A stretch of 64,000 bases of DNA from Pseudomonas denitrificans (nom. rej.) (GTDB taxonomy: Bacteria; Pseudomonadota; Gammaproteobacteria; Pseudomonadales; Pseudomonadaceae). Position 1 is the stretch's first letter; every line of letters begins with the position of its first letter. The stretch covers positions 1,364,001-1,428,000 of the forward strand of contig NZ_CP043626.1 of assembly GCF_008807415.1 (NCBI RefSeq), given 5' to 3'. The notes under the pieces were generated by a model. The model had not been told where the DNA came from and did no database searches. It worked only from the letters and a program-made list of their open reading frames with translations. The position numbers and the translations under genes were made by a program. Positions 8,907 through 17,566 of the stretch are shown here, piece after piece.

Positions 8907-9278
8907 GGCACATCCTTCTTGGGTCGTTCAACGGGAGGGGAGGAAAGCTCGAAGGGAAGTGACTTTCCCTGGCGCTATTGTTTGCCGGCGCGAGTGGGGT
9001 GACAGCGCGAAATCCAGTCACGACTTGTAGGAAAGTGATTACACGCCCGGCGCTCGCTCTTCGAGGGCTCCCTCGCAGCCCTTTTGTATCCCACTGTATC
9101 CGGCGACCGCTCTGACATTCGCGGAGATGGCGGCGGCTGTTTTCGACACGCTGCAGATACCCCAGGGGCTCTTAATCAATACCAACAGCTCATCGGCACG
9201 GCAAGCACTCCAGGGTTCTCCAGTGCGTGGTGTCCCGCTCCGATGAGCTGTCCCCCTTACCCCTTGAGGATCGATGCC
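8907..9278. other. Intergenic region without a recognised gene (372 bp)
   Basis: This stretch separates the minus-strand lipoprotein from the plus-strand repeat protein and must carry both promoters. A short GC hairpin followed by T residues (GAGGGCTCCCTC near 9061, then CCCTTTTG) is visible but weak. Open frames here lack ribosome-binding sites and family features. Confidence 0.4.
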
Positions 9279-9719
9279 ATGAAAAACCTGAAAACCTTCA
9301 TGACCGCCATTGCCTTCTCGCTGGCTGGCGTCGCAGTGCACGCGAATGCCGCTACCGAAGCCAGCTGCTCCCAGGGCGCTGCGTGCTTCCAACTGACACC
9401 CCTGGCCAAACAGGGCACGGCGCCGCAACTGGCTGAAGAGGGCTTCAGCCGGACGCCCCTGGGCATGCGGGTGAGCTCGGCAGAGCCGGCAGAGCAGACC
9501 ATCGCTTCCGACGGTTTCAGCAGAACTCCGCTGGGAATGCGCGTGAGCCCCGATGCGCCGGCACAGCAGACCATTGCCGAAGATGGTTTCAGCCGTACTC
9601 CCCTGGGCATGCGCGTGAACGCCGAAGAGCCGGCGCAACAGATCCTTGCCGCCGATGGCTTCGGCAGGACTCCGCTGGGCAAGCGCGTGGCTTCCCCGCA
9701 GGATTCGGGTATCGCCTGA
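9279..9719 (+). CDS. Secreted tandem-repeat protein of unknown function (24-residue repeats)
   Basis: A 146-residue protein from ATG 9279 (GAGGA about nine bases upstream). A signal peptide (MKNLKTFMTAIAFSLAGVAV, ending near HANA) is followed by a short segment with a Cys pair (SCSQGAACF). After that come three full 24-residue units and a fourth partial one, each opening GFSRTPLGMRV (last copy GFGRTPLGKRV) and joined by acidic Ala/Pro/Gln linkers ending in D. Units start at 9441, 9513, 9585 and 9657. The repeated Arg codon differs in all four copies (CGG, AGA, CGT, AGG), so the peptide, not the DNA, is being conserved. No known domain. It could be a multi-core peptide precursor, a surface-binding repeat, or a partner of an envelope protein. 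Confidence 0.8.
   Translation: MKNLKTFMTAIAFSLAGVAVHANAATEASCSQGAACFQLTPLAKQGTAPQLAEEGFSRTPLGMRVSSAEPAEQTIASDGFSRTPLGMRVSPDAPAQQTIAEDGFSRTPLGMRVNAEEPAQQILAADGFGRTPLGKRVASPQDSGIA
9441..9689 (+). repeat. Four tandem 72-bp coding repeats (24-residue units, last one partial)
   Basis: Repeat boundaries are 9441-9512, 9513-9584, 9585-9656 and 9657-9689. The amino-acid core of 11 residues is nearly invariant while third codon positions vary freely. The linker residues vary more but keep a PA(E/Q)Q centre and a terminal Asp. Confidence 0.85.
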
Positions 9720-9824
9720 TGCCCGTTTGCGGAGGGCGCCTCGCTTGTGGCGCCCGAGGATTGTTAGGATTTGCAGGCCTTCTGGCGGCAAGCGCCGCGC
9801 TGATGAGTCAATACAGGTGAGGCG

Positions 9825-10565
9825 ATGAAGAGCAACGAAGCAGGGCGCAACAAGGTCGCCATGGTTTTTGGCGGTTCCCGAGGTATCGGTGCCGCAGCGG
9901 CAAGGCAACTGGCAGCCGACGGATTCGCCGTGGCGCTAACCTATGTGTCACGGCCGGACAGCGCCCAGGCGCTGGTCGCCGAGATCGAATCCGGCGGAGG
10001 CCGGGCCATTGCCATCCAGGCTGACAGCGCGGACGCCGGCGCCATCCGCGACGCGGTGTCGGCGGCGGTCGAACACTTCGGTGAGCTCGATGTGGCGGTG
10101 GTGAATGCCGGCGTGCTCCGGCTGGCGCGTATCGACACGCTCAGCGTCGAGGACCTCGACCTGATGCTCGACGTGAACATCCGCGGCGTCATCCTCTCGG
10201 TCCAGGCTGTGGTAGCCCGCATGCGTGACGGTGGGCGGGTGATCACCATCGGCAGCAACACGGCATCCGGTCGTACTTCGGTGGAGGGCGCCGTGTACTC
10301 GATGACCAAGGCCGCCGTGGCGCGGCTGGTACAAGGGCTGGCACTGGACCTGGCGCCGCGCCGGATCACCGTCAACAATATCCAGCCCGGCCCGACCGCG
10401 ACGGACATGACGCAGGCGCATCTGGAGGCGCTGGCTGAACTCGTCCCGCTCGGACGAGTCGCCCAGCCTTCTGAGATCGCCGGCCTGGTCTCGTATCTCG
10501 CCAGCCCGGCTGCGGCCCACATGAGCGGCTCGAGCCTGACGCTGGATGGCGGCTATGCCCTGTAA
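9825..10565 (+). CDS. SDR-family oxidoreductase
   Basis: A 246-residue classical short-chain dehydrogenase/reductase: NAD(P)-binding GGSRGIG near residue 12, NAG motif (VNAGVL), catalytic Ser upstream of the YSMTK active-site Tyr/Lys, and the C-terminal GSSLTLDGGYAL typical of FabG-like enzymes. Probably a tetrameric carbonyl reductase or dehydrogenase in the cytoplasm. It is followed after 24 bp by an MFS transporter on the same strand, so the pair may import and oxidise or reduce one compound. Substrate unknown. Confidence 0.92.
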   Translation: MKSNEAGRNKVAMVFGGSRGIGAAAARQLAADGFAVALTYVSRPDSAQALVAEIESGGGRAIAIQADSADAGAIRDAVSAAVEHFGELDVAVVNAGVLRLARIDTLSVEDLDLMLDVNIRGVILSVQAVVARMRDGGRVITIGSNTASGRTSVEGAVYSMTKAAVARLVQGLALDLAPRRITVNNIQPGPTATDMTQAHLEALAELVPLGRVAQPSEIAGLVSYLASPAAAHMSGSSLTLDGGYAL

Positions 10566-10589
10566 TACCCGAAGCCCCAGGAACGCTCT

Positions 10590-11816
10590 GTGCCCCAGGA
10601 CCTGACCCATAGCGAAGCAGACGTGCCCACGCGGTGGAGCGTCGTTGTCCTGTGCATGCTCTTCAACGTCATCGACGGGCTGGACGCCATGGCTATGGCC
10701 TTTACCGGCAGCCGCGTGTCCGCGGAATGGGGGCTGGGCGCGGGCCAGCTTGGCGTGTTGCTCAGCGCCAGCCTGCTGGGCATGGCCGGCGGTTCGCTGC
10801 TCGGCTCCCGGGCTGACCTGCACGGCCGCCGGCCACTGCTGCTGGCGGCGCTGTCGTTGAGCGGCCTGAGCATGCTGCTGTCGTTCTGCAGCCAGGACTA
10901 CTACCAGCTGCTGCTGCTTCGGGTACTCACCGGCCTGGGCATCGGCGCGGTGCTGGTGGGCGCCAATGTGCTGGCCTACGAGTCCGCCAGCACACGCCGG
11001 AGGAACCTGGCGATTGCCTTGCAATCGGTCGCCTTTGCCCTGGGCGCGGGTCTGGGTGGGCTGCTGGCGCACCAGTTCAATGAATGGATCGGCTGGCGCT
11101 ACGTGTTCCTGGCCGGTGGCGGAGTCACGCTGGCTGGCGCGGTGGCGGGCGCATTCTGGCTGCGCGAGTCGCCGCAGTTCATCAGGCTCGCAGCCACCAC
11201 GCCGCGAGTGCCGCGCAGCGAGGTCTACGGGCAGTTGTTCGCTGCCCGGCAGTGGCGACTGACCGCATCGTTGGCGCTGGCGCTGTTCCTGGCGATGGCG
11301 GGCTTCTACTTCGTGATGAGCTGGACGCCGACACTGATGGTCCGCAACGGATTCACCGAGCAGCAGGGGGCCGTCGACGGGCTGCTGCTGTCCTGCGGCG
11401 GCATGCTCGGCGCGTTGCTGGTGGGCTTGTCGGCGAATCGCAGCGGAGGACGGGCTCTACTGCTCGGACTGCTGCTGCTCAACGCGCTGGTGATGGTGCT
11501 GATGGCCGTGCTGGTCGCCGAATCGGCGCTGCCGGTTGCCGTTGGCGTGTTAGCGGGGATGGCCCTCAACGGGGCCATCGCGGCGCTGTTCGTCCTCGCG
11601 CCGCAGTCCTTCCCGGCGGCGATTCGCGCCAGTGGCGTGGGGCTGGTACTGGCGACCGGGCGGCTGGGGGCGATCATCGCACCCGCCATCGCCGGGAGCC
11701 TGCTCGTCGCGCAGTGGAGCACGGGGGCGGTGTTCCTGCTCTTTGCTGGCGGCCAGATAGTGGCGGCACTGATGGTCTGGCTCGGCTATCGGCGGATTGT
11801 GCAGGCATCCACCTGA
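10590..11816 (+). CDS. MFS transporter, aromatic acid:H+ symporter (AAHS)-like
   Basis: A 408-residue protein with 12 predicted transmembrane helices, starting at GTG 10590. The first helix region contains VIDGLDAMAM, similar to the DG(Y/L)D signature of AAHS carriers such as PcaK and BenK, and the loop 2-3 motif is GSRADLHGRRP. These carriers take up aromatic carboxylates by proton symport. It sits 24 bp after the SDR gene, probably in one operon. No aromatic ring-cleavage gene is nearby, so the substrate is only a guess. Confidence 0.88.
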   Translation: MPQDLTHSEADVPTRWSVVVLCMLFNVIDGLDAMAMAFTGSRVSAEWGLGAGQLGVLLSASLLGMAGGSLLGSRADLHGRRPLLLAALSLSGLSMLLSFCSQDYYQLLLLRVLTGLGIGAVLVGANVLAYESASTRRRNLAIALQSVAFALGAGLGGLLAHQFNEWIGWRYVFLAGGGVTLAGAVAGAFWLRESPQFIRLAATTPRVPRSEVYGQLFAARQWRLTASLALALFLAMAGFYFVMSWTPTLMVRNGFTEQQGAVDGLLLSCGGMLGALLVGLSANRSGGRALLLGLLLLNALVMVLMAVLVAESALPVAVGVLAGMALNGAIAALFVLAPQSFPAAIRASGVGLVLATGRLGAIIAPAIAGSLLVAQWSTGAVFLLFAGGQIVAALMVWLGYRRIVQAST

Positions 11817-11983
11817 CATGCCGAGCTGGCGGCGTGCCGGCCTCCGCGCGCAGCGCTATGGCCCAGAGCGGGGCGTTTGTATAATCCTTTCCACAAGTGG
11901 CAGAACCGGCTTTGTGCCGGGCGGGCGCCAAGGTGAACACCTGAGCTGAAGTACCTGCCAACAAGAATTCACAATGGTGTGCA

Positions 11984-13009
11984 GTGGTGGAAAGACGACA
12001 GTTCAGCGAGTCCATGCAGGGGCAGAACCTGCGCTTCGTCGGCGATCGCAAGGCCGAGCCGCAGCGCCCGCGCAAGGTCGGTTTCGTCCTGCTGGAGAAC
12101 TTCTCCCTCCCGGCCTTCACCCAGGCGCTGGACACCCTGGTCACTGCCAATCTGATCCGTGAAGGCGCCTTCGCCACGCGCACCTACAGCCTCGATGGCG
12201 AGTCGGTCACCAGCGACCTGGGGCTGGTCATCTGCCCGGCCTCCGCGCTGGAAAGCAAGTACCTGGACATGGACCTGCTGGTGGTGTGTGGTGGCCTGCG
12301 CACACCGCTCAAGGACATGCCCAACCTGAGTCGCCTGCTGCACCTTGCCGACGAGCGCGGCATCGTTCTGGCCGGCCTGTGGAACGGCGCCTGGTTCCTC
12401 GGCAAGGCAGGCCTGCTGGACGGCCACAAGTGCGCGGTGCACCCCGAGAACCGCGCCTCGCTGGCGGAGGTTGCGCGCAACAGCGTGGTGACCGCCGAGA
12501 GCTACATCCTCGACCGCAACCGCCTCACCGCCGGTAGCCCCACTGGCGCTTTCAACCTGGTGCTGGAGTGGATTCACAACTTGCACGGCCGCGAGCTGGT
12601 GGAGGGTATCGTCGATATCCTCGCCTTCGAGGAATCGCGCTACCGGCGCACCCGCCCGGCACTGCACGAGAAGATGACCCAGCCGCTGCGCGACGTGCTC
12701 AACCTCATGAGTGCGAACATCGAGGAGCCGTTGAGCACCGACCAGTTGTCCGAGTGTGTAGGCCGCTCCAAGCGCCAGCTGGAGCGGCTGTTCCAGGAGC
12801 AGCTGGGGACCTCGCCGGTGCGCTATTACCTGGAGCTGCGCATCACCGAAAGCCGGCGTCTGCTGCAGCATTCCGATCTGTCGCTGGTGGAGGTGGCGCT
12901 GGCTTGCGGCTTCGTTTCGCCCAGCCATTTCAGCAAGTGCTACACGTCCTTCTTCGGCCATTCGCCGTCGAAGGAAGTGCGCTTCGGCTGCGTGCGCTCG
13001 GCCAAGTGA
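11984..13009 (+). CDS. GlxA-family transcriptional regulator (DJ-1/PfpI domain + AraC HTH)
   Basis: Residues about 28-200 form a DJ-1/PfpI (GATase1-like) domain starting KVGFVLLENFSLPAFTQAL; residues about 235-335 form an AraC-type double helix-turn-helix (VGRSKRQLERLFQEQLG, ALACGFVSPSHFSKCY). This is the architecture of GlxA, GbdR, CdhR and ArgR of pseudomonads, which respond to amino-acid or quaternary-amine metabolites. The start is uncertain: GTG 11984 gives 341 residues, an ATG at 12014 gives 331, and neither has a clear ribosome-binding site. A hydroxyacid dehydrogenase follows 110 bp downstream and may be a target. Confidence 0.9.
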   Translation: MVERRQFSESMQGQNLRFVGDRKAEPQRPRKVGFVLLENFSLPAFTQALDTLVTANLIREGAFATRTYSLDGESVTSDLGLVICPASALESKYLDMDLLVVCGGLRTPLKDMPNLSRLLHLADERGIVLAGLWNGAWFLGKAGLLDGHKCAVHPENRASLAEVARNSVVTAESYILDRNRLTAGSPTGAFNLVLEWIHNLHGRELVEGIVDILAFEESRYRRTRPALHEKMTQPLRDVLNLMSANIEEPLSTDQLSECVGRSKRQLERLFQEQLGTSPVRYYLELRITESRRLLQHSDLSLVEVALACGFVSPSHFSKCYTSFFGHSPSKEVRFGCVRSAK

Positions 13010-13118
13010 GCAGGGCGGGCCGGTCTGCGGGCCCGCAGTACTGCTCCAGTGGTGTTCCTCGCGCGGGGCGGCTGGTTAACTGCCAGAACGTGCGAACAAC
13101 AAGAGCGAGGAACAGGAC

Positions 13119-14042
13119 GTGATCTTTCTTTACAACGCCGAACCCGAACACGCCGAGAAATGGCGGGCCCTGCTGACCGCCCAGGTGCCGGACCTGGAAT
13201 TCGTCGAGGGCTTCGATGCGGTTGACCCGGCGCGTGTCACCTACCTGCTGACCTGGAAGGCGGTCGCCGACATCGAGCGCTACACCGGCCTGCGCGTGCT
13301 GTTCGCGGCGGGAGCCGGGGTGGACCAGTTCGACCTGGCGAAGATCCCCGAGTCGGTGGCGCTGGTGCGCATGGTCGATGACTCCCTGGCGGACATCATG
13401 GCCGAGTTCGTGGTGATGTCGGCGCTTGCCCTGCACCGCGAGATGCCGGCCTACCGCGGGCAGCAGGCCAGTCAGGTCTGGGAGCCGCTGAGCATCCTGC
13501 CGGCGGCGACCAGCCGTGTCGGCGTGATGGGTCTCGGCCAGCTGGGCCAGGCGTGCCTCGCGCAACTGCGCCACCTGAAGTTCCAGCTGCTGGGCTGGAA
13601 CCGCTCCGCGCGGCAGATCGACGGGGTGCAGACCTACACCGGCCCCGAGGAACTGGCGAGCTTCCTGTCGCAGTGCGACATCCTGGTCAACCTGCTGCCG
13701 CTGACCGACAGCACCCGCGGCATTCTCAACCGCGAGACGCTGGCGCAACTGCCCAAGGGGGCGGGGCTGATCAACGTTGGCCGGGGCGAGCACGTGGTGG
13801 AAGCCGATCTGGTCGCAGCGCTGGATGCGGGGCAGGTCGGCGCGGCGATCCTCGATGTATTCCGCGAGGAACCGTTGCCGCAGGACCATCCGCTGTGGTC
13901 GCACCCGCACGTCTGGGTCACTCCGCACATCGCCAGCACCATGCAGGTGGAAGGCGGCGCGGCGGTGGTGGCGAAGAACATCCTGCGCGACCTGGATGGC
14001 GCCGAGCTGCTGCACACGGTGAATCGCCAGACCGGTTACTGA
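13119..14042 (+). CDS. D-2-hydroxyacid dehydrogenase, glyoxylate/hydroxypyruvate reductase A-like
   Basis: A 307-residue NAD(P)H-dependent dehydrogenase starting at GTG 13119 with AGGA upstream. The nucleotide-binding loop is GLGQLGQ near residue 133, the catalytic Arg is in NVGRGEH, Glu in REEPLP and His in TPHIAST. Length and the short N-terminal substrate domain fit GhrA rather than the longer PGDH/LDH types, so likely activities are reduction of glyoxylate or hydroxypyruvate. Preceded by a GlxA-family regulator in the same direction. Confidence 0.9.
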   Translation: MIFLYNAEPEHAEKWRALLTAQVPDLEFVEGFDAVDPARVTYLLTWKAVADIERYTGLRVLFAAGAGVDQFDLAKIPESVALVRMVDDSLADIMAEFVVMSALALHREMPAYRGQQASQVWEPLSILPAATSRVGVMGLGQLGQACLAQLRHLKFQLLGWNRSARQIDGVQTYTGPEELASFLSQCDILVNLLPLTDSTRGILNRETLAQLPKGAGLINVGRGEHVVEADLVAALDAGQVGAAILDVFREEPLPQDHPLWSHPHVWVTPHIASTMQVEGGAAVVAKNILRDLDGAELLHTVNRQTGY

Positions 14043-14142
14043 CGCGTTTCGCTTATCACTGAAATAGCCGGCGCGCGCTGTTTGTCCCGCACGGCACTTT
14101 CGATACTGGCGGCTCCCAACCGCCGTTCAGGAAGTGCCGTTC

Positions 14143-14268
14143 ATGGACCACGAACCGATTGATGCCCGCGACTTCGCCTTCACCCACTTTGCCGCCGTTG
14201 CCCTGTGCGGCTCGCTGATCCTCGCGCTGGCGTTATTCCTGGCGCGTGTGGGTGTATTGCTGCACTGA
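14143..14268 (+). CDS. Small membrane protein (41 aa)
   Basis: The reading MDHEPIDARDFAFTHFAAVA continues into one hydrophobic helix (LCGSLILALALFLARVGVLL) and stops at 14266-14268. CAGGAAG lies upstream of the ATG at a usable distance, and the next gene on the opposite strand ends 4 bp beyond. Its tidy fit between neighbours, single transmembrane helix and clean ribosome-binding site argue for a genuine small inner-membrane protein; the role is unknown. Confidence 0.65.
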   Translation: MDHEPIDARDFAFTHFAAVALCGSLILALALFLARVGVLLH

Positions 14269-14271
14269 GGA

Positions 14272-15114
14272 TCAGGCGGCGATGGCCTGGCTCAGCGTGC
14301 TGATCAGCGCGCGGGTCTGGGCGTCGCGATGGGCGCTGTAGAGCACCACGTCGCGGGGCGGCAGCTCCGGCAGGCCGAAGCGTTCGCGCACATCCGTGCA
14401 ACCTGATGGCGCCATGCGTTCGACCATGGCACCGATGCCGATACCGGCCGACACTGCCGCGCCAATGGCGAGAATCCCCGAGCCGACGAAGGCTTCGGTC
14501 CAGCTACGGCTCTGCGTCTGCAGCGCGTTTTCGACCATGCTGCGCATGCCGCAGGGCGCCGGCTGGATCGCCAGCGGCAGCGGCGAGCCATCCTCCAGTT
14601 CGAAGGACTCGGCGGCCATCCAGCCGAAGCGTTCGCTGCCGATCACCTCGCCATCCTGGCGGCGGTTGTCGTGGCGCAGGATCAGCGCGATATCCAGCGC
14701 GCCTTCTTCGTAGCTCTCCAGCATCTGCCGCGAGGTGCCGAGGCTGAAGGCGACTATTACCTCCGGGTCGGCCTGGGCCAGACGCTTGAGCCAATGGCTC
14801 AGGTCGGCGCCGAGGATGTGGTGGCTGACGCCGATGCGCAGGGTACGGCGCGGCGTGTTGAAGCAACGCAGGGTTTCGTCGTAGCTGGCCAGCAGGCGGC
14901 GGGCGCTGGCGAGGAACACCGAGCCGTGGGCCGACAGCGTGACGCGGCGCGGCGTGCGCTCCAGCAGCGGGCGGCCGAGAGATTCCTCCAGGCGCTTGAT
15001 CTTCAGGCTGATGGCCGCCTGGGTGGCGCCGGTAGCTTCGGCGGCGCGGGTGAAACTCTTCAGCTCGGCGACCAGCAGGAAGGCGCGGATGGCTTCTATA
15101 TCAGGGGTTTTCAT
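14272..15114 (-). CDS. LysR-family transcriptional regulator
   Basis: A 280-residue LTTR from ATG 15114: helix-turn-helix at residues 5-62 (IEAIRAFLLVAELKSFTRAA) and effector domain from about residue 85. A longer frame to 15171 adds a non-family N terminus. It is divergent from the DinB-family gene beginning at 15230, with 115 bp between them, so it may control that gene. Effector unknown. Confidence 0.9.
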   Translation of the reverse strand: MKTPDIEAIRAFLLVAELKSFTRAAEATGATQAAISLKIKRLEESLGRPLLERTPRRVTLSAHGSVFLASARRLLASYDETLRCFNTPRRTLRIGVSHHILGADLSHWLKRLAQADPEVIVAFSLGTSRQMLESYEEGALDIALILRHDNRRQDGEVIGSERFGWMAAESFELEDGSPLPLAIQPAPCGMRSMVENALQTQSRSWTEAFVGSGILAIGAAVSAGIGIGAMVERMAPSGCTDVRERFGLPELPPRDVVLYSAHRDAQTRALISTLSQAIAA

Positions 15115-15229
15115 GGCGGCGAATCGTCCTTGGGCTGGCTGCAGTCTGGCAGCTGGGCCGGCACAACCCAAGCGCTGGATGCGCTACAGTGCCGCCTCCC
15201 TCTTCATTGGCCGCTGACAAGGAATCGCG

Positions 15230-15721
15230 ATGCTGATCCAGGCTTTCGCCTACAAATGCTGGTCGGACCGCCGGACACTGGATGCCATCGCCCGGATCGA
15301 GCCCGAGCGTTTCCCCGAGGAACACGCCTTTGCCCTCCAGCAGCTCAACCACATGGCCATAGTCGAGGACTTGTTCCGCGCGCGGTTGCAGGGCGAAGCG
15401 GACCCGCACCCGGCCACCAATACCCAGTCGGTGCCCGGCTTTGACGAGCTGCGCGAGCGCCTGCTGACTTCCGCCCAGTGGTACGTCGAGCAACTCGCCG
15501 CCCTGACCCCGGAGCGTGCGCGGGAGGTCATCCGCTTCCGCTTCACCGATGGCCGCAGCGGCAGCCTGACCCGCGAGGAGATGTTCTTCCACATCCTCAA
15601 CCACGCCACCTACCACCGCGGCTCCATCGCCCGCGCGCTGGACCAGGCTGGCGTGGCGCATCCGGCGGACACCTACACGGTGTTCGTGCACACCACCCAG
15701 CCCGAGCGCCGCGAAGGCTGA
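15230..15721 (+). CDS. DinB-family protein (putative metal-dependent thiol S-transferase)
   Basis: A 163-residue four-helix-bundle protein. The three metal-ligand histidines of the DinB/YfiT fold are visible: one in LQQLNHMAIVED and two in the C-terminal HILNHATYH. The fold is shared by bacillithiol and mycothiol transferases and by many proteins of unknown role; pseudomonads make glutathione, so glutathione S-transfer is one possibility. It ends 4 bp from the convergent ABC ATPase gene. Confidence 0.88.
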   Translation: MLIQAFAYKCWSDRRTLDAIARIEPERFPEEHAFALQQLNHMAIVEDLFRARLQGEADPHPATNTQSVPGFDELRERLLTSAQWYVEQLAALTPERAREVIRFRFTDGRSGSLTREEMFFHILNHATYHRGSIARALDQAGVAHPADTYTVFVHTTQPERREG

Positions 15722-15725
15722 GCGC

Positions 15726-16505
15726 TCAGCAGGCCACTTCGTCGATGATGATCTGCAGCGTCTGCCGGGAGCAGCGTTCCACTCGCGCCTGCACGCCGTA
15801 CACCTCGCCGAACAGTTGCGGTGTAAGGATGGATTCGGCGCCTCCGGCAGCCACCAGCCGGCCCTGGTGCAGCACCGCCAGCTGATCGGCGTAACGCGCG
15901 GCGAGGCCGATGTCGTGGAGCACGGCGATGGCGATCAGACCGTGGCGGCGCACTTCCTCCTGCACGCACTGCATGACCCGCAGCTGGTAGTTCAGATCCA
16001 GCGCGCTGGTGGGCTCGTCCAGCAGCAACACCTGCGGACGCTGCGCCAGCAACTGGGCCAGGCTGACCATCTGCCGTTGGCCGCCGGAGAGGCGGTCCAG
16101 GCGCTGGTCGCGCAGGTGCAGGATGCCGACCCGACGCAGCGCTTCGAGGGCGGCGGCCAGCGGGTCGGCGCGACGCAGTTCGGTGTCGAATGGGTTGACC
16201 CGCAGGCTGGCGAGCAGCGCGTCGAGCACACTCAGGGCGATGCCGCCGGGCAGGTTCTGCGGCATGTAGGCGATGCGCCGGCTGCGTTCGCCAACCGACA
16301 GCGAGGCGAGTGACTGACCGTCCAGGCTCAGGTCGCCGCGCACCTGCTCAAGGCCCGCGAGGCCGCGCAGCAGGGTGGACTTGCCCGCGCCGTTGGGGCC
16401 GATCAGGGCGGTGAGGGTGCCGCGTCTGAGCTCCGGCAGCGTCACGTCGTGGACCACCGCCTGACGGCGGTAGGCAACCGTCAGGTTCTGTGCGAGCAAG
16501 CTCAT
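15726..16505 (-). CDS. ABC transporter ATP-binding protein, iron(III)/siderophore type
   Basis: A 259-residue FecE/FhuC-like ATPase: Walker A GPNGAGKST near residue 38, signature LSGGQRQMVSLAQ, Walker [13 protein letters not shown] and H-loop VLHDI. It energises import of an iron chelate, heme or cobamide from the periplasm. The ATG at 16505 overlaps the permease stop by 4 bp (ATGA), so the longer frame to 16757 is not used. Third gene of a binding protein-permease-ATPase operon. Confidence 0.93.
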   Translation of the reverse strand: MSLLAQNLTVAYRRQAVVHDVTLPELRRGTLTALIGPNGAGKSTLLRGLAGLEQVRGDLSLDGQSLASLSVGERSRRIAYMPQNLPGGIALSVLDALLASLRVNPFDTELRRADPLAAALEALRRVGILHLRDQRLDRLSGGQRQMVSLAQLLAQRPQVLLLDEPTSALDLNYQLRVMQCVQEEVRRHGLIAIAVLHDIGLAARYADQLAVLHQGRLVAAGGAESILTPQLFGEVYGVQARVERCSRQTLQIIIDEVAC

Positions 16506-17566
16506 GCGCTGCGTCCTCCCCGGCAGATCAGCGTGATGAATATCGGCACGCCCACCAGCGCGGTGACGATGCCCACCGGCACGATCAATCCCGGCATCAG
16601 CAGCTTGCTGGCCACCGACGACAGCGATAGCAGCAGCGCGCCGACCAGCGCACTGGCCGGCAGGTAGAAACGCTGGTCCTCGCCGATCAGCATGCGCGCG
16701 ATGTGCGGGCCGACCAGACCGATGAAGCCGATGGTGCCGACGAAGGCCACCGCGCACGCCGACAGCAGGCAGATACGCAGCAGGGCGAAGCGGCGCAGGC
16801 GGCGCACGTCCACGCCAAGGCTGCGGGCGCGGTCCTCGCCCATGCGCAGCACGGTGAGTTTCGACGCGGCGGCCTGGGAGAAGGGCAGGCAGAGCGCGAG
16901 CACCAGGGCCAGCGCGCCAGCCTTGTGCCAGTCGGCACGGGCGAGGCTGCCGAGGGTCCAGAACACCAGCTGTTGCAGCACGTCCTCGCTGGCCATCATC
17001 TGCAGCAGCGCCACCGCCGCGTTGCAGCTGAACACCAGGGCGATGCCGAACAGCACCAGGCTTTCCACGCCGCCGCCGCGCAGGCGCGAGAGCAGCTGCA
17101 GCAGCACCAGCGACAGGCAGGCGAAGACGAAGGCCGCCAGCGACACCGCGGCGTTGGCCGAGAGCCAGGCATTGCCGAGGTGGAAGAAGATCGCCAGCGA
17201 GGCGCCCAGCGCGGCGGAGGACGACACGCCGAGGGTGAAGGGGCTGGCCAGCGGGTTGTCGAGGATGGTCTGCATTTCCGCGCCGGCCAGGGCCAGCGCG
17301 CCGCCTACCAGCAGCGCCATCACCGCGTAGGGCAGGCGCACGTTCCAGATGATCACCCGCTGGCTCGGCTCCAGTTCGCCCGGATGCAGCAGGCCATGGA
17401 ACAGCGCGGCGGGCGTCAGCCCGGACGGCCCGCTGAGCAGGTCCCAGGCCATTGAGCCCAGCAGCAAGACGAGCAGCGCGACCAGCACCGCCCCACGGCG
17501 GCGCACTTGCAGCCGGCGCTCGTGGCGTGCCTGCTGCAGGTCGATCTTGTCCAGGGCGGCGTTCAT
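16502..17566 (-). CDS. FecCD-family ABC transporter permease
   Basis: A 354-residue inner-membrane protein with about ten helices and the FecCD/BtuC hallmarks, including GAEMQTILDNPLASPFTLGV and the late GFIGLVGPHIARML segment that contacts the ATPase. It forms a homodimeric channel with the ATPase encoded next. Overlaps both neighbours by 4 bp, indicating translational coupling. Confidence 0.94.
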   Translation of the reverse strand: MNAALDKIDLQQARHERRLQVRRRGAVLVALLVLLLGSMAWDLLSGPSGLTPAALFHGLLHPGELEPSQRVIIWNVRLPYAVMALLVGGALALAGAEMQTILDNPLASPFTLGVSSSAALGASLAIFFHLGNAWLSANAAVSLAAFVFACLSLVLLQLLSRLRGGGVESLVLFGIALVFSCNAAVALLQMMASEDVLQQLVFWTLGSLARADWHKAGALALVLALCLPFSQAAASKLTVLRMGEDRARSLGVDVRRLRRFALLRICLLSACAVAFVGTIGFIGLVGPHIARMLIGEDQRFYLPASALVGALLLSLSSVASKLLMPGLIVPVGIVTALVGVPIFITLICRGGRSA

